This document shows, in pieces, positions 1 through 14,200 of a stretch of DNA of 64,000 nucleotides. Source of the DNA: Brachypodius melanocephalos (lineage: Eukaryota; Chordata; Aves; Passeriformes; Pycnonotidae); NCBI GenBank assembly GCA_013398615.1, contig VZSR01002355.1:158977-222976 (forward strand), written 5' to 3'. The notes beneath the pieces are model-generated. The model made no database searches. It was not told the origin of the DNA and saw only the letters and a program-made list of their open reading frames with translations. Made by a program: the position numbers and the translations under genes. Numbering within the stretch: position 1 is the first letter of the stretch; the number at the start of each line of letters is the position of its first letter.

Positions 1-3000
1 ATGAAGTTTTTCAGAATGCTGTAAGTCAGCCTAATACTGTAGTGTTTTGAAGGGAAGGGGCAAGAGGTCAGGGAAGACTAAAACATTTTCCCCTAGTTTC
101 AGTTCTGTAGATAAGACAGAAGTCCCCTTTCTTAAAGAAATTTTAATTTACTTTATTCTGTTCTGGTCTAGTCTGGCAGAGAGCTCCTGCATGCACCAGG
201 CAAATCACTGACTGCCAAAGCCAGACCTCGAGCTTGGGAACCATCCCCTACTCAGCTATGCACAGGGAATGGGACTTTCCAATGCAGCCCATGTACTTGG
301 AAATTCTCCCAAACCCCAACACTCTCAGTGAAACTGTTCAAAATTGTAACATTTTTCCAATAAAACAATATTAATGCTGGGCACAGTAGAGACTGCAAAT
401 GCTACCAACAATAAATTGCAGTAAATATTATTGTATTACTCCCTGCATTGCCTTCCCTGCAATGCCATAAAGGATATAATAGTAAAGTTAGGCCAGAAAA
501 ACTTTCGTTAATGTTTATGATTCAGCCTCCTTTCCTTACAGCCTTCATCTCTGTTTTTACTGTTTTTACAGTTTTATAAATGAAATCATACCTTCAGCAT
601 GCCACTTACTCTCATGCTTCTCTTTGTGCTGCAGCACTTGCGTGTCCTGCCCTTCAGGGGGGGAAACTGGGGTTATGTCTCCAAAAGCAAAGTTTTGACA
701 GGGTTTGTGATTTGCCCGCTTTAGGAACGTGCATTGAAATACTGCAGGCTAGCTCATGCACTAGCTGGGTGAGGGATGCTGACTGTTTAGCAAGTGTTCC
801 ATGCAAAACATGGAAAAATGCAATTTTTTTTTTTCAAGTTCAGCACTAGTTGTTTGAATACTGCTAATCTAGCAGGACAGCTTTATAATTTTTTTTTATT
901 TTCTTTCTCCTTACTGTATATACAATGTCAAGAAATTTGCTGCATTTGTCCCTTGTAGTCAAGGCACATTCCCTCAAATTTCAGACTGTTATGTGGTTTT
1001 CTGTTTGAAAGTTCATGTCCAATGTTGTTCATTTATATAAAGTTTCCCAAAGTGCTAGTAGGATATTTTTTTATTATTTTCTCATGCTTGAAGCATTATG
1101 AAACTTTTCCCTGAGTGTTTCTCCTAAGATTGATCCAACTGAGGCTGGAGTTTATAGAAAGTGACCAAGTGATTTTGATGGGAGTTTCACATTTGGAAAG
1201 CAAAATCATGACTTTGTTTTGGCAAGACTGTTGATTTATCTGAACTCCCATTCCTAGGAATTTTTCAGGAAAATGCTGAACATTTCAAATTGCCATGAGG
1301 CTTACTGCACTGGAATCTTCTGAATATATCTAGAATGTCCCGTAGCCTTCAAGCTAAGTTTTAAAAGAAAAATGCTGAAAAACCCTCTTCACCCCACTTC
1401 CAGCTGGCTCATGTTGGACCATTTGGGAATGTCCTGGCCAAACAAGGTTCATGGATGTGTCACAAGCACTCAGTTCTTTCTGCAAACCTGCAAATAATGA
1501 CTCTATGCTTTACAGTCCAGCCCAGGTTTTACAGTAGAGCTCAGACATGCACTGCTGATGCTTTCTGAGGTACCTTTGATGATGGGAGATCTACAGGCAC
1601 AGCCATAATTTACCACTGCGGTAGATTGTGGAGAGACAAATTATAGAATTGGGATATTTTAATAGATTTTTAAAAAGATATATATATATTTGTAGATGTC
1701 ACATTTTAAAAAAGGCATGGGTGAAACTGTTGCTGCTGCTGCTACTGTCACCAAGTGCTGTTCGTTGTGGGCACTTAGAAGGTTGACATTTGGGAAGGGT
1801 CCTGCAGCTGGGAATGGGAGGCCAGCTGGGACAGGAGGTTCCTCCTTGACAAGAGTCTGGATGGATAGTGCTCTGTCTAACAGTGAGGGGAGTGATATCT
1901 CACCAGGCTGCAAAGGGAGTCTGTGCCCCTTTTAAAGGCCTGCCCTGGACCTGGTTGCCAGGGAGCTGCAGGAGGGTGAAGGCTGGCAGCACACAGGGAA
2001 ATAATTCAGCTGAATTCAATTGGAGTTCACCAGGAGAGCTAAGTGAACTATTCAAATAAACAGTTTCCCTAAATCAGAAAGGGTTGTGACCACAAAAACT
2101 GGAGCCTTTACAGATTTCTTTACACCATATTGAGCCATTAATGGTTTCTAGCGTGAGCCACTGCATTGCACAGTTGCCGACGTGCTGAGGACACGATTGT
2201 GTTTGGGCCTGCGCAGGTGGCAGAGCCCCACCTTGGCCCCTGTGGCATTGCTCATTTTTCGGGATCACAGCAGGCAGAGACACAGCGAGGCACTGCTTTC
2301 CCCCAGAGCTGAGAAGCTGCTGCCTTGGTTTGTGGATCAAAGGGAGCCAGAAGTACCAGCATGAGAGGGCAGGACTGTGAGCAAACCCTTCCTTCCCCTT
2401 CTGCTGAACGCCTGCAGAGAAGGCTATGGCTGCTCTGGTAGAATGGCTCCAGATTTTCCAAATATCCTGATCAAACCTGGCCAGGATATAACCCTAATGG
2501 AGCAGAAACAGCCCAATACTTTACTAATGCCTTCGGATATCCTGGATCCATTTTCCTCTAAATGCTACCTAATTGATTTAACGAGAGAGATTTAAAAGGA
2601 AGCATCCTGAGCATTTCCTGGACTGTAGATTTAATTTGTTTGGCACTGGTATAGGTGTCCATCAGCGAGCAAACACCTAGTTTTAATTTATAACAGCCAT
2701 TGCACTTCATACTAAAGCCAGAGAGTTAGGAAGAAAGTGGGTGTGAGAAAGTGCTGCTTGCAATTGAGACAAGTGTGCAAGATAGGAGTGCGCTTCCCTA
2801 CTGCTTGGACTCCCTTGATGGTGGCTTTTGCAGATACTTATGTCTAAGTGAAAAATCAAAGTAGTAACACACAGCAATAGCTATGAGAAGAGCATATACT
2901 GCAAGAGATTGCTAGGTCATATATTCAGGGGAATAATAAATTGTCCAGCAGAGACAACAGAAATACTTATAAATGTTGAATAAAGGAGTACCGTGGCTTT

Positions 3001-3683
3001 TGGGTGGTATTCTCAAATTATGATTTCCTGCCTAAAAGAAAAAAAAAAAAAGGATAGCGAAGATAAACACAAGTTAACGATGAGAAATAAAGGAAATTAT
3101 CTTTTCAAAAATAATAGGGCAGGCAGCAGCATACACTTTGTACATGAAAAGAAGACTCCAAAGAAAGTGTAGCGATAGTCCATAAAAATGTTACCTCAAA
3201 CTGGGGTGCAATTTGCAATTGGGTTCCCATTTCCTTCAAAGGCTGACAATGACAAGTTTCTTCAAAGGAACCTTCTCAAAGTTTGCAAAGGCCAATGGAT
3301 CAGTGTCTATTTTTCCTGCTGCAAAGCAAATGACTGACAGAGGTCAAGCACACAGTTTGAAAGCCAGGTCCTTTCCCCAGTCCCTTTCCTGTGGCTGTCT
3401 CCCCTCAGTGTTCCACTCTCTTGGTTTCTGAGTTCTCCTATGCATTAGTTGGCAGCCTCAGCTCACAGCAACACAAATTTACACAGGGCACCACCAGAAT
3501 TACAACTTGGTGTGTTATGAAAGGCTAAATTTAAAACAACCCTTATGGAACAAAACTTACCAGATATTTTTGAAGGAGGAAAATCTCCATGCTCACAATG
3601 TAAAATATCTTTTGCTTGCTTTTTTCACTCAGAAGCAGAAACCTAAATTGTTCGAAAGATTTTTTTTTTTCCTCCAAGTAATA

Positions 3684-3693
3684 CCTTTTTTGG
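3684..3693. promoter_or_regulatory. CArG box (SRF site candidate), CCTTTTTTGG
   Basis: Exact match to CC(A/T)6GG. SYNPO2 is known in mammals as an SRF/myocardin-family target in smooth muscle, which makes CArG boxes in its introns plausible. About four or five exact matches are expected by chance in 64 kb of this composition, so the match alone proves little. Confidence 0.3.
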
Positions 3694-5727
3694 TTATGGA
3701 CCAGTGGTGCTGACAAGTATCCAACTCTTGCCAGGAGCTAAACTCCTAAATGTCAATCTAGTCCATTTTTGACAGTACCCATGCAAGATACGGCCACAGC
3801 TGTAAAACAACATTTTTAGCATGCTCCTTAGAACATTTAAAATCAAAACTGCAAGAGAAAGCACAGCCAGTTTAAAACCTTGTTGTATGACTGCAATAAT
3901 TACTTCTGAAATAAAACAGCCTGATGCACAGAAAAAGGGTGACAAGAGGTTCTATAATAGGTTCTATTAATCAAAGTGTACTCTAAGGGAGCTAAAGATG
4001 GAGTACAAACCCAAAAGTCAGAAATATTATTCAAACTTCCCAGCTTGACCCATTTTAAACTCCTGTAATGTGGGTGAGAATTCTGTCATATTTTGTGCTT
4101 ATATATTTTGAGGCATTTGGATGCCAGGACCAAATTCTTCGCTTGGGCCCAGTAGTGCTCCAGCAAACTCATTTTAGAAACATAAAGTGAAGTTTTCATA
4201 TTGGTGTGATCAGCAGGACTGATTAATGGCAATGCAACGTGCTGAAGGGCTCCATTGGAAGGGCTGGTTCCAGTAATTATTGCAGCAGTTAGAAAGAGAG
4301 GGTGAGGGGCAGGGATGAGCTATGAATCCACACAGAATAGTCCCACACTACAGGCCAGGCCTAAACTCATAAGTCACACACAGCTTCTTCTGGAAATAGT
4401 TAGGACTTGTGTTTCCAGCTATTGCTCTTACCTGCAAACCTGCCTTTATCACATCTGAGTTGTTAAGTGGATCACTTCTGAACACATTTCGCAGCCAGAG
4501 CCTCATCTAATGTCTCGCTGTCCCTCACCCCTCCAGGGGCTCTGACACCCATAGTGTGCTCCTCTGATTCCCTTTTGCACAGAGACATGAGCACACCACT
4601 TCCACCCTTGAATTACCCACTTCTCAATTTGCTTGGTGTAAAAAGCTGTCTGCAAACACCTTGTGTTGCTTAGTCTAACCTAACTCCTGAACTGGGCCCT
4701 ATTTTCTTCTGCTCTCTCCTTGGTTTTCTGGTCCTTTTCCTCTATGTCCTTCCACATAGATCAACTGCATCAATTGTAACATCAGCTGGGGTGTTAGGGT
4801 GGTCTTTTTGGCCATTCCTACCACGGGAAACAGCTCCACTCTGCTTCCCCCGTTTAATGGCATCTACACATCTTTCCTGACATTTCCCATTCCCTCATCT
4901 GTCAGGTGTTTTAAGGAAGGGCACTCAACAGGCACATTTGAAAGAAACCATTCCAGGTGAAGGTACTGGGAAGCCCTGGGATGTGATGGATACAACAGTT
5001 CAGTCTGGCATTGTCAAACAGGGAAGAACAGTAACTTGAATGTCTTGACTGCTTCACTACAAACACTGTGTGCACAAGAAGATGTAAATGATGAAGACAG
5101 TAAATTAAACTTTGGTTCACAAGCCTTCAAACATGCTCAGTATGACATTCCTTTTCACTTATGCAGCTGAGCAAATTTACTTCAGCCAGCAGGTGGGGGG
5201 TCTAAGAAAACTGTTTGGACTGTAGAACGAGAAGAGATCTGTAGAGCTGAGAGAGCTTTGAAGATATGCCAAATTTATTTGGGGGAGTTTTGTCTTTCAA
5301 TAAAGTTAAGACTTTCCTAGAAAAGTCCTAGTTTTTCTTCTACTCCTTATACCAAAAATAACCCCCAAATGACATCAGCATCAGGGACAGTTCATGAAAG
5401 AACTTTTATGGCCCTATAGATAGGGTGTCACACAACAGAACTGTATACAAATGAAATATTGAACAGTTTACATGGTATGCATTCAAACAACCAGCAGCCA
5501 AACACATCCTTGGAAGTGTTGATACGGAATACAGAAGTTGCCAATTCCCAGCAAAAATCACCTATAGATGCTGGCAAATAGCAACATCCTATTACAGGAT
5601 GCTGTTCCTCTTATGCTTCAGTATTTAACTAGGCTTGGCAGGCAGAAGGAAAAACAAAAATATACTCACATTCTGGCAACCTAGTGCATGCTGAATTTTA
5701 GAGCATTAGGCCATGTAACCATCTTGT

Positions 5728-5737
5728 CCTATTTAGG
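5728..5737. promoter_or_regulatory. CArG box (SRF site candidate), CCTATTTAGG
   Basis: Exact CC(A/T)6GG match with a mixed A/T core like those of many functional muscle CArG elements. It lies about 2 kb from the box at 3684. Function is inferred from the known SRF dependence of SYNPO2 in mammals; the base rate is high. Confidence 0.35.
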
Positions 5738-5810
5738 AAAGTTTTTTTGTCTAGATTTCTTTGTTTGGGTTCAATAATGTAACTGCAAGCTGATCCAAAA
5801 TGACAATAAT

Positions 5811-5838
5811 TGCACTTCATTCAATGCACTTCATTCCA
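5811..5838 (+). repeat. 14-bp tandem duplication
   Basis: Two adjacent copies of a 14-base unit beginning TGCACTTCATTC, differing only at the thirteenth base. A minor local slippage duplication in intron 1. Confidence 0.8.
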
Positions 5839-8800
5839 AATGCAGTAGGAGAACACAGACACAGATGCTGCTTCACTGCTTGTCCATAAGGAGGATTGCA
5901 AAGGATCTGTTAGGCTCCTAAAGGAACAAGTCTGTTGCTAGAGCCTCTCAGAATTTGTTAGTATTTACGATTTGCTACAAAATTTGTATTTGCACTCAAA
6001 TTGAAATAACCTAAATGTGTAACTATCTTTTGGCCACATCTAGACAATTGCTTTGCCTCCTTTTATGAGAGTCCTTCATCATTAAATCTTTTGTGTCAAG
6101 ATAGGTAACTGGAAATTTCAGGCTTCCAATTCTCTGTTCAGATTTGCTTTTGGGTCTCTGAGGGACGCAAGGGGTAAAGCACATTGGAATTCTTTGTGAA
6201 GCCTTACTGGTGGCTGTGCTGTTGGATCTCCCGTGGCCACTGTGGGAGAGATGGCTCCAGTCCCTGTGGAGACATCCAACAATCCTCTTTCCTAAGGAAC
6301 TGGACACAGTAGACATTGGTGCAGCATCACACAGAGGGCTGTCGTAAGTTATTGCAGTCTTATCTCTGAGCTTTTTCTCCTCGGGTAAGTTCATTTTTTC
6401 AATCCTAACATGAATTTGACACAATTTTTGGCAAAAAAAAAGAGGCTAGATCAGTGCCAGAGAAGCTGGGATAAATGTGTCAGAACCTATTTTCATCTGC
6501 TTATTTAAGTCTTCCAGAACAACATTTAAGCCCTTCTCCCTATCCTGAACTATGCCTACCTTGAATGCTTTGTTTATTTGTACTCAGGATAGCTAGGCAA
6601 CAAGGGAACAAGTGCCCATGACTTGGTAGAATTGCACTGTATTAAGCTGTGTCCAACTCTTTCCTAATGTCAAGGTATTAAATCAAATGCAAAATCTGGA
6701 CCAAAACCACGGAGCGGTGGGTTTCTAATGTTATCTGCATTTCTTTTTTCCAAAAGATTAATAGTGCTACCAGCCAGCATCACTGAGAGAAACAGCTGTA
6801 GCTTTAACTTCTGATCCAAATCCCGCAGGCTCTTGGTGCACTGACCCACATTTGGTTTTTTACCATCAGCTGAAGATGCGGTTTTGATGAATCTTTATCT
6901 CCTCCCTGTCAGAGTGCGTAGAAAGCAATGCATCACGAGCTCTGAGACACCCCAAAGGAGCTCCTGCCAGAGAAGGTGTGTGGTGCCTGATGGGCTGTGG
7001 CTCTGCAGAGGGCTCTGGCACACGGCAGGGGCAGGCACAGTGTGAATTCTGTCAGGCTGGGTGTGAGGCAGGTTCCTCTGCCCCTGGATCCCGGTCTGGG
7101 CACTGGGAGCACCGGGGAGCGCCATGGAGGGGCACAGGATGTGTTCATTCAGGTGGAGCCAGATTTATGAGCCCAAGCTCAGGGCTGTGGCTGCAGGCAG
7201 CAGAGGCAAGGAGGATGCTGCAGCCAGCTGTGGGAGCAGGGTGAAGTGGATATAACAGAGAACAAATCTGGCCAATCTTTTCAACTGTGGCTTGGCCTCA
7301 GAACTGCTCAGAATCATTACTGTATAGTATATTAGATGTGCCTGAACAAGTTAAATTTCTCGTTTTCTTGGACAATGAAACAACAATTCCTTCTTTTCTG
7401 TACTATAAATTACTGTAAAATACAAATTGAGATATCCTGTTGATATGTGGGTTTTCTTTCTGCTTTTGTTTGGTTTGGTTGTTATGCCTGGTTTCTAACA
7501 AAGCATAACTTTCAGTGCACATTCATGTCAGCAATGGTCTTATTTGAAACAGCAGTTCTTCTCAAGGTGCCTCGCAGGGTGATGACCCTTAATTCCAGGC
7601 ATCCCAGCTTTGATTAAAACCACATGAAACAAGTTCATCTTTGTAACCCTGCACTCGTGGGTCGTCTGCTTTCCTCAAACACACAAAAAACCTATATTGA
7701 GACTACCCTAACTCATCTTTATGTTGGTCACATTTTCTGAAACCTTGTCTGTCTCTCACAGTTCGAGCTCTGAACAATTATTACAATCACAAGCATTCCT
7801 CCCGAATGAGGAGCAGAGTCATTTTCATTTGAAATCCAAGAACAAATCCATCTTTTCCTATAAGACAAGGTTTCCCGTTCTCTCCTTCTGCAGAAGTAAA
7901 CTGCCTATTACCTTCCCCAGGGTGACAAGAAGATGAAATCATGTACTTCAGGTCAGTGGCTGTTCCTGTCCCTCCCAAAAGTAGCTGGCTAGAATGGAGA
8001 GGAGAAGGAAGAGAAAGGAACATAGAATGCAAGAGCAAAACCACAAAGCTCTTTGGGGAATTGAACATTTTAAAAAAGGGGAAAAAAGGAGGCAACACAC
8101 AACTGCCACCACCAGTAACTGCAAAATCCTTGAAGAGGAGCTGTGAGGAACTGCTATGGTTTTATTACCCTTTTTAAGACAAGAAACAACAAATTGATGC
8201 AGGGCTTTTCAACACAAGCTGAACTATGGCCATATTCACATTATCACTGTGACACGGGGCACCTAAATCCAACCGAGACCACCCTTTCTGAATTCTCTTT
8301 CCCTCTGAGCAATCACTACTTTCACTGCTGCTGTTTTCTTTTTGTTTAGAGGTCAAAAATCGTGTTGGTGTGGCCCCTGTCTTTTTCTCTCAAGCTTTCA
8401 CAGAGGGTTCATGAAAAGTTGGTATGATCTTTCATGCTCATACTTTTGTGATTCCCGTTTGAATACCCACACCCTTTTCTCTCCTTCTAAAGCAGCTACT
8501 CTGATCATACATGCCTTGTATCAATTCAGGTTTTAGAAAGTGCACTGGGGATGCCTCAATCCACTCAGACACTTGTGGAGATTGATTAATAATGACAGCT
8601 TTACTGCTCCTATCCACATAAACATCTTTTTATCCATCTTTCCTCTTCCTGGGGAAAAAAAGTCCCACCTAGCACTTCAACAGACAAGTAAATGAAACCT
8701 TTCTAAAGTGTCAGGAGATCCCCAACTCCATGGTCACTGTTCAAGACTTTCAAGAGGAATCCAGAGAGAGTATAAAAGTTATGAAATACTGTCTGAGTGA

Positions 8801-11233
8801 TCCTCTAATATGATAGTATCTAATGTCTAAAACCTAGTTGTTGTTTCTGGCTTCTGGTGAGCAAATTAATGCTGACTGCTTTTATTTTGAGAGCACCATA
8901 CAGTGTTCTGTGCTTTTCTGACTTTCACAGTGCCTCCAGTGCAACAATAAGCCATTTCCAAACCGGTGGAGACTAACTACAGTACACAGAGTAAAATCTT
9001 GTGCTCTGAACATATTGAGCACGGCCACAGAAACTATCTGAAGCACCTGCTCGCAAAAGTTGTAAAACTTCTCCTTAAATAAGGAGATGTAGACAGAGGA
9101 TTTAATTGATAGAACACCAAAACAGTGACTTTCTGATTTACCTTCTGTCTATAGGTGTGTTGATGTTTTCTCAAGGTTATGAAGTACTAATTATCCCCAA
9201 GGCTAAAAGCAAATTCCTCATATAATAAATCCTAAGCAAAAAGCAGCCACTACAGCCACAATACTTTGTGAAAAACCAGTTGACCCTCTAATAGTTCAAA
9301 TTTTGGCTGCAGAAATACTTCTGTTCATTGAATTATGAGACAGGAACCCTTTATGAGCCCCAGAAAGTAATTCAGCCTTACTAATTTTCCATCAGAGCTT
9401 GTAATCTTGCCTAAACATTAAATTCCGGATTAAAAAAAAAAAAAAGAAAAGAACTTTAAAAACAGAAAAGTAATTGAATACTGTTTTTTAAATTGTGGTT
9501 TCACTTTCTGTAGGAAGCAAATGTTCCTGTGGGGATCACCTGAAGGAATGCCAAATATCCGTAATAGACTTCAGCACTGCATTTCGTAGAGAAGTGCAAA
9601 CCTTTTCACAAATAAGCTCGCAGGAGCTTAGCTCAGTTTCAAATAAGCATGAAACTGCTTCATTGTTTCTTCAGTTTTCATGTGGAACCAAGTGAAACAG
9701 AGCAACGTTAATAGAATTTTGCAAGGAGATTCATATTAGTCCATTTTAATTCAATTACCAAGCATATAAACTGTTTACATGGACATACGCAGAGAAAGCC
9801 AAACTTAAGTGTCCACAGCCATGCTTGTGACTTTGAAACATGAAGCTATAAAAACCAGAGTTTAAAATTAAATGAAGGACAGGTGTCATCTCTACCTCCC
9901 TCTTTTAGACATCTGTAAAAGATAAAGCTAATTCATCACAATATTTGATTTCTTAAACATTAGGGTGAGTTATGCTTATAGAAGAAGCGTCTTTGCACAA
10001 GCTATGTACAGAGCAATTGTAAAATGTACAGACAATAAGACATGTGCTTGTAATCTGCAGATAGAAATAAGCAACCAACAAAACATGGAGCATTAGGCTG
10101 TGCTAATGTAATGAGGGAGGAGGTTTCTCAAAAACTCTTGGAAGATGTGCTTTTCAGATCTTTTGGGGCTGAACCTATAACCCATGAGCACTGATTCCTA
10201 TCTACTCTCTCAGCCAGAAGTGGCACATGATGTGCACTAACAATAGCCATAACCCAGCAGAGTGCTCAAGCATGTAATTTGTATAAATATACACCATTAA
10301 TTTGTACAAGAGATGTCTGCTTAGGCTCAGAATAATGCTGATCCAGCTGGCTGAGCTACAGCACACAGAACTGTTACACAGTTACAATCCTACAATTAAA
10401 CATCAAATAGAGCAAACAGAAGTAAAAATTTCTTTATAAGGATTCTACTTCCACAAAACCGGAGGTTTTCATAAGTTCACATGAGACTCTACAAGTGAAT
10501 GCTGGTGGTATTTGCTGTGCTGGTCCAAAGAGAAAATCCTCTCAGCATCTAAAACACACAGATCTCTTTTCTTCTCTTTTCTCCCTTGAGAGAGAATCAT
10601 AACTTGAGTCCTATCTTTAACCTGCTGAAGTGATTTCATGTGTCAAACCTCTGTCTGTACTGAAGAACAGGACAGAATAGAAAACACACAGCAGCCTCAC
10701 CCAGGCCATTGGGGAAAAGCTGAGCCCCAGTGACAGCAACAATGGGAAAGGTAGGCTTCTGCAGCTAAAACCTGGAGCCAGAGAGGTGCAGATGCTTTGT
10801 GTCCACTGCCACGAGTTTAGGCATCCATTCATAGGATTTAGAAATGGAGATGTGGAAAAGTAGTTATGCCAGCAAAATGTTTTTTGTAGACGTAGTTCAA
10901 ACTGAGTAAGTCAACTGCCTGGAGACTCTGCTCAGAGACCTGGCACTCATCTTCTCCCATCTTCTAGAACACATGTAGACATGATTGTTTTCTTTTTTTT
11001 TTTTGTCTCCAGGAGATGTAAGTCGAATAATTAAAAGAAAAGATATCACACTGAATGCACAAAGAGATGACAAGGTATCTCGGGAATGAATGTATCCACA
11101 TAAAAAATAAACATAGAAAACCAGGAGAACAGAGCTGAGTAAAGGAATTCCTAGCAGCAGGAGACTATAGTGTGTAGGTAAAAATATACAATGATGAAAT
11201 GGTAAGAGTTAATAACCTTAGCCTTGCACAGAG

Positions 11234-11251
11234 AAAAAAAAAAAAAAAAAA
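11234..11251 (+). repeat. Poly(A) run, 18 bases
   Basis: Uninterrupted A-run in intron 1. I could not recognise a retrotransposon or processed gene copy in front of it and saw no clear flanking target-site duplication, so it is listed only as a homopolymer. Confidence 0.8.
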
Positions 11252-14200
11252 GAGATAAAAGGCCTGAGTCTTGTTAAACTTTAGAAGTGTAATGTAAATG
11301 TAAAGCACTAAAAATTATTGCTCTCATCTTATACACGTATCACTTTCTACAGAGCTCAGGCAGTGCCTTTACATCAAAGAGAGCTGGAATGAAGCCTGGT
11401 CTGGCAGCCTGGTGTCTGGCTGAGCCTGAATTCCCTGTGGATTTATGCAAGTGCTGCGGCCCAGAGCTGGGCTGGCACGGTCTGGTTGCCAATCATCAGT
11501 TTATCTTTTAGGGTAGCAATGATGGAAACTCGAGGGCTGGGCTTGAGCAGAAGCTCAGCTCTCCCTTGCACACATGAGCTGTAAAGCACTGCTGAGGACA
11601 GAAATCCAGACAATCCTTCCAGAGGATCTTCCAGCACCGCTGATGCTTCCAGTGCTCAGCAGCAGAAGGGCAGAGTTACAGAGGAGAATACACACAGCAA
11701 GTAATGCTAGCTGCAGTTGGTTTAGCACAGAAAATGGCCAGGATGGAAGCTAAAACTAAAGCTTGGAAAGAGGAGTTTACATTCTCTAAATGGAATGTGA
11801 AACTGCTGTACGAGGGGCGGATTCTGTTCCAACTGTAGCCATTGCAAGCTCTCCCCCATACTCTATGTCTATTCATATCTGATTTGTCTGCAGAGAAAAA
11901 AATATTAAGGAAAAGAAATCCCCCTAAACCACTGGTGAGCTAATGAGGACTTCTGTACAAAATGACTTTAAAGTTTTCCAACTTGCCTCACTCTTTAACA
12001 CGATTTATGGATCCCCCTGCTACTTAGCTTTAGTACACCACGAGGAACCAGGCTTCCAAACGAAGTGGATCCCAGTTTTTGGCGACATATTTAGGCAACA
12101 GTTTCCCGAGGATTTTCTTTCCTTGTTCGATTTCTCTGGTCCACATACTACTGAGAGGCATTCAGTACAATTTTCTTACTGAAAGAACACATTTCTTTTA
12201 CTAGTTTTCACAACTACTTTCATCTTCTTGTGGAGAATATTAAAGATAGTAAACAGTAATTCCCACTCTCTCACAGCAGAATATGAGCAATTTTGATTGG
12301 AATTAGTATACATTTTTCTAGCCAGCTTTGGAAGAATCAGCTCTGAGTCAGGTCCAATTACAAGCAGATTTGTTGGAAGGATTTTCCTTTCAGCAACAGC
12401 ATTAGTCATCTGAAACTGTGTGTGGGTGTCCATGCCCTCATATTTTTCTATACTTCGTAAAGGAACTTTCCCTGATAGCTTTAAGCTGCAATAAGCAGGC
12501 AAAAAAAGTCAGTAAGTATCTTTATCATCAGGGTCAATCAGCTATCCGAGACCAGGGAGATCCCAGGCTGTTCCCTGATAAGGGAATTACATAGGATGAC
12601 CAGCACTGCTAAAACCATCCATTGTAATTATAGAATTTTAAAGTATGTGTTCAATATTTATATCTGTTTACCTTAAGAACACATCACGAAAGAAGGTATT
12701 TGAGGGCAAGGTATGGTCTGAGGAGAAAATAACTGGTGTTGCCATTAAATAAAAACAACAATCTAACCTGTTAAAAACAGTCGATGTAGGTTCACATAAA
12801 ATGTGACAGCCACAGTCTGTGGAAAAAGGGATAACTGTAAAAATGATCTCTTCAATCTGCTTTATTTTGAGAGTTCAGGATATGAGGGAATTCATATTAA
12901 TAACATCCTTTCTAAAAAAAAAAATACAGACCATGAGGCACATGGGATTGCCACGACTCTAAGTTTATATTTTAGGATAATGCTCTCCAAAGACTCTTTG
13001 AACATTTCCTTGCTTGGCTTTTGTACAGTAAGTGTGCTGTGAGATTTCAGGCTGACCTTTAGCTTTTGGAAATCCCTGAGTCCGTGCTTGCTGAACAAGC
13101 CTGCACATTTCAGCTAAACAGAAGAAGGAAAAACAGTGAGGAATGTTTTGTTATGGGATGGACCAATTTTTCTTTTTAAACAAAGTAAACACTGCTGAAT
13201 CAATAAAATACAGCTAGAGATGTGTCAAGTGGAAAGTAGGAGAAATGTTTGATCTGGCAAGCAAAATTTAAGTGAGGGGACATTTTTCCACAGCTGGTTG
13301 ACAATAGTTGCCGTTTCACAGAGGGTAAATGGAAAGATATTTCTTTTGCCTGGCCTTTTTTTGGTTCTGCATTGCATACAGCCTGTAGAACCAATGCTTT
13401 TTCTAGATGCATGTCAAATCCAGCATATTGTCCTTTATGAAGGAATGGAATGAGCCATCTCAGTTACTTGTGGGGTGCAGCCTATGGTGGAGGAGCACAA
13501 AACACTCAAGGGAACTGTAGGATCATCACCATCACCATGGTTGCCAAGCTCCCTGCTGGAAGTGCCCTTGCAAGCTGTCCCTCTCAGGCTGTAGTGTGGG
13601 ACAGAAAGGGGTAACACAAAGGTAATGCCCTTTGATCATCTCCTTATCTGCAGGGAGAGGTGTACCCATGCCCTAATCAATAGTCATGCCATCTAAGCTG
13701 CTTCTTAGGGAAAAAAAAAATCAAACCACCTCTAAAAGCTGTTTTACTAACAGTGAGCAACCTCAATCATCCTTTGAGTTCTCACAAGCCTACTTAAAAC
13801 ACTACTAAAATTACAATTTTGTCTTTTTAATTCATTACAACCCAAATAGTTTAGGCTGAGACAATGCCAGTGGTTTCCAGACTCACTTCTCCCAGTAGAC
13901 TGCTTTAAGGGACTTTTATACTGGGAAATAAAACTTCACTCTTGTTTGTTCTCATATCTGACTGGGGACAGCAGAGTTCCAAAAGAAATACAAGAGCTAT
14001 TTGTTTATGTAAAGATAAAGCCCTGATATAAGATGTCATCTCATTTATGATTTCTCCCGTAAATTTAGTGCACTCAGAACCAGATGCTTCTTATTCAGAA
14101 TGATTAATTGTAAGAAAACTTTTTAATATCTGGGTTTAAGGTTTCTCACTTCATTTCATTTGAGTGTGAAAACAGACAGGAATGAAGTGCGGAGAACAAA

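Noticed and set aside
1921..1940. CArG box near CCTTTTAAAGG
   Set aside because: The A/T centre is seven bases long, not six, so it does not fit CC(A/T)6GG. The same applies to the T7 version near 13354.
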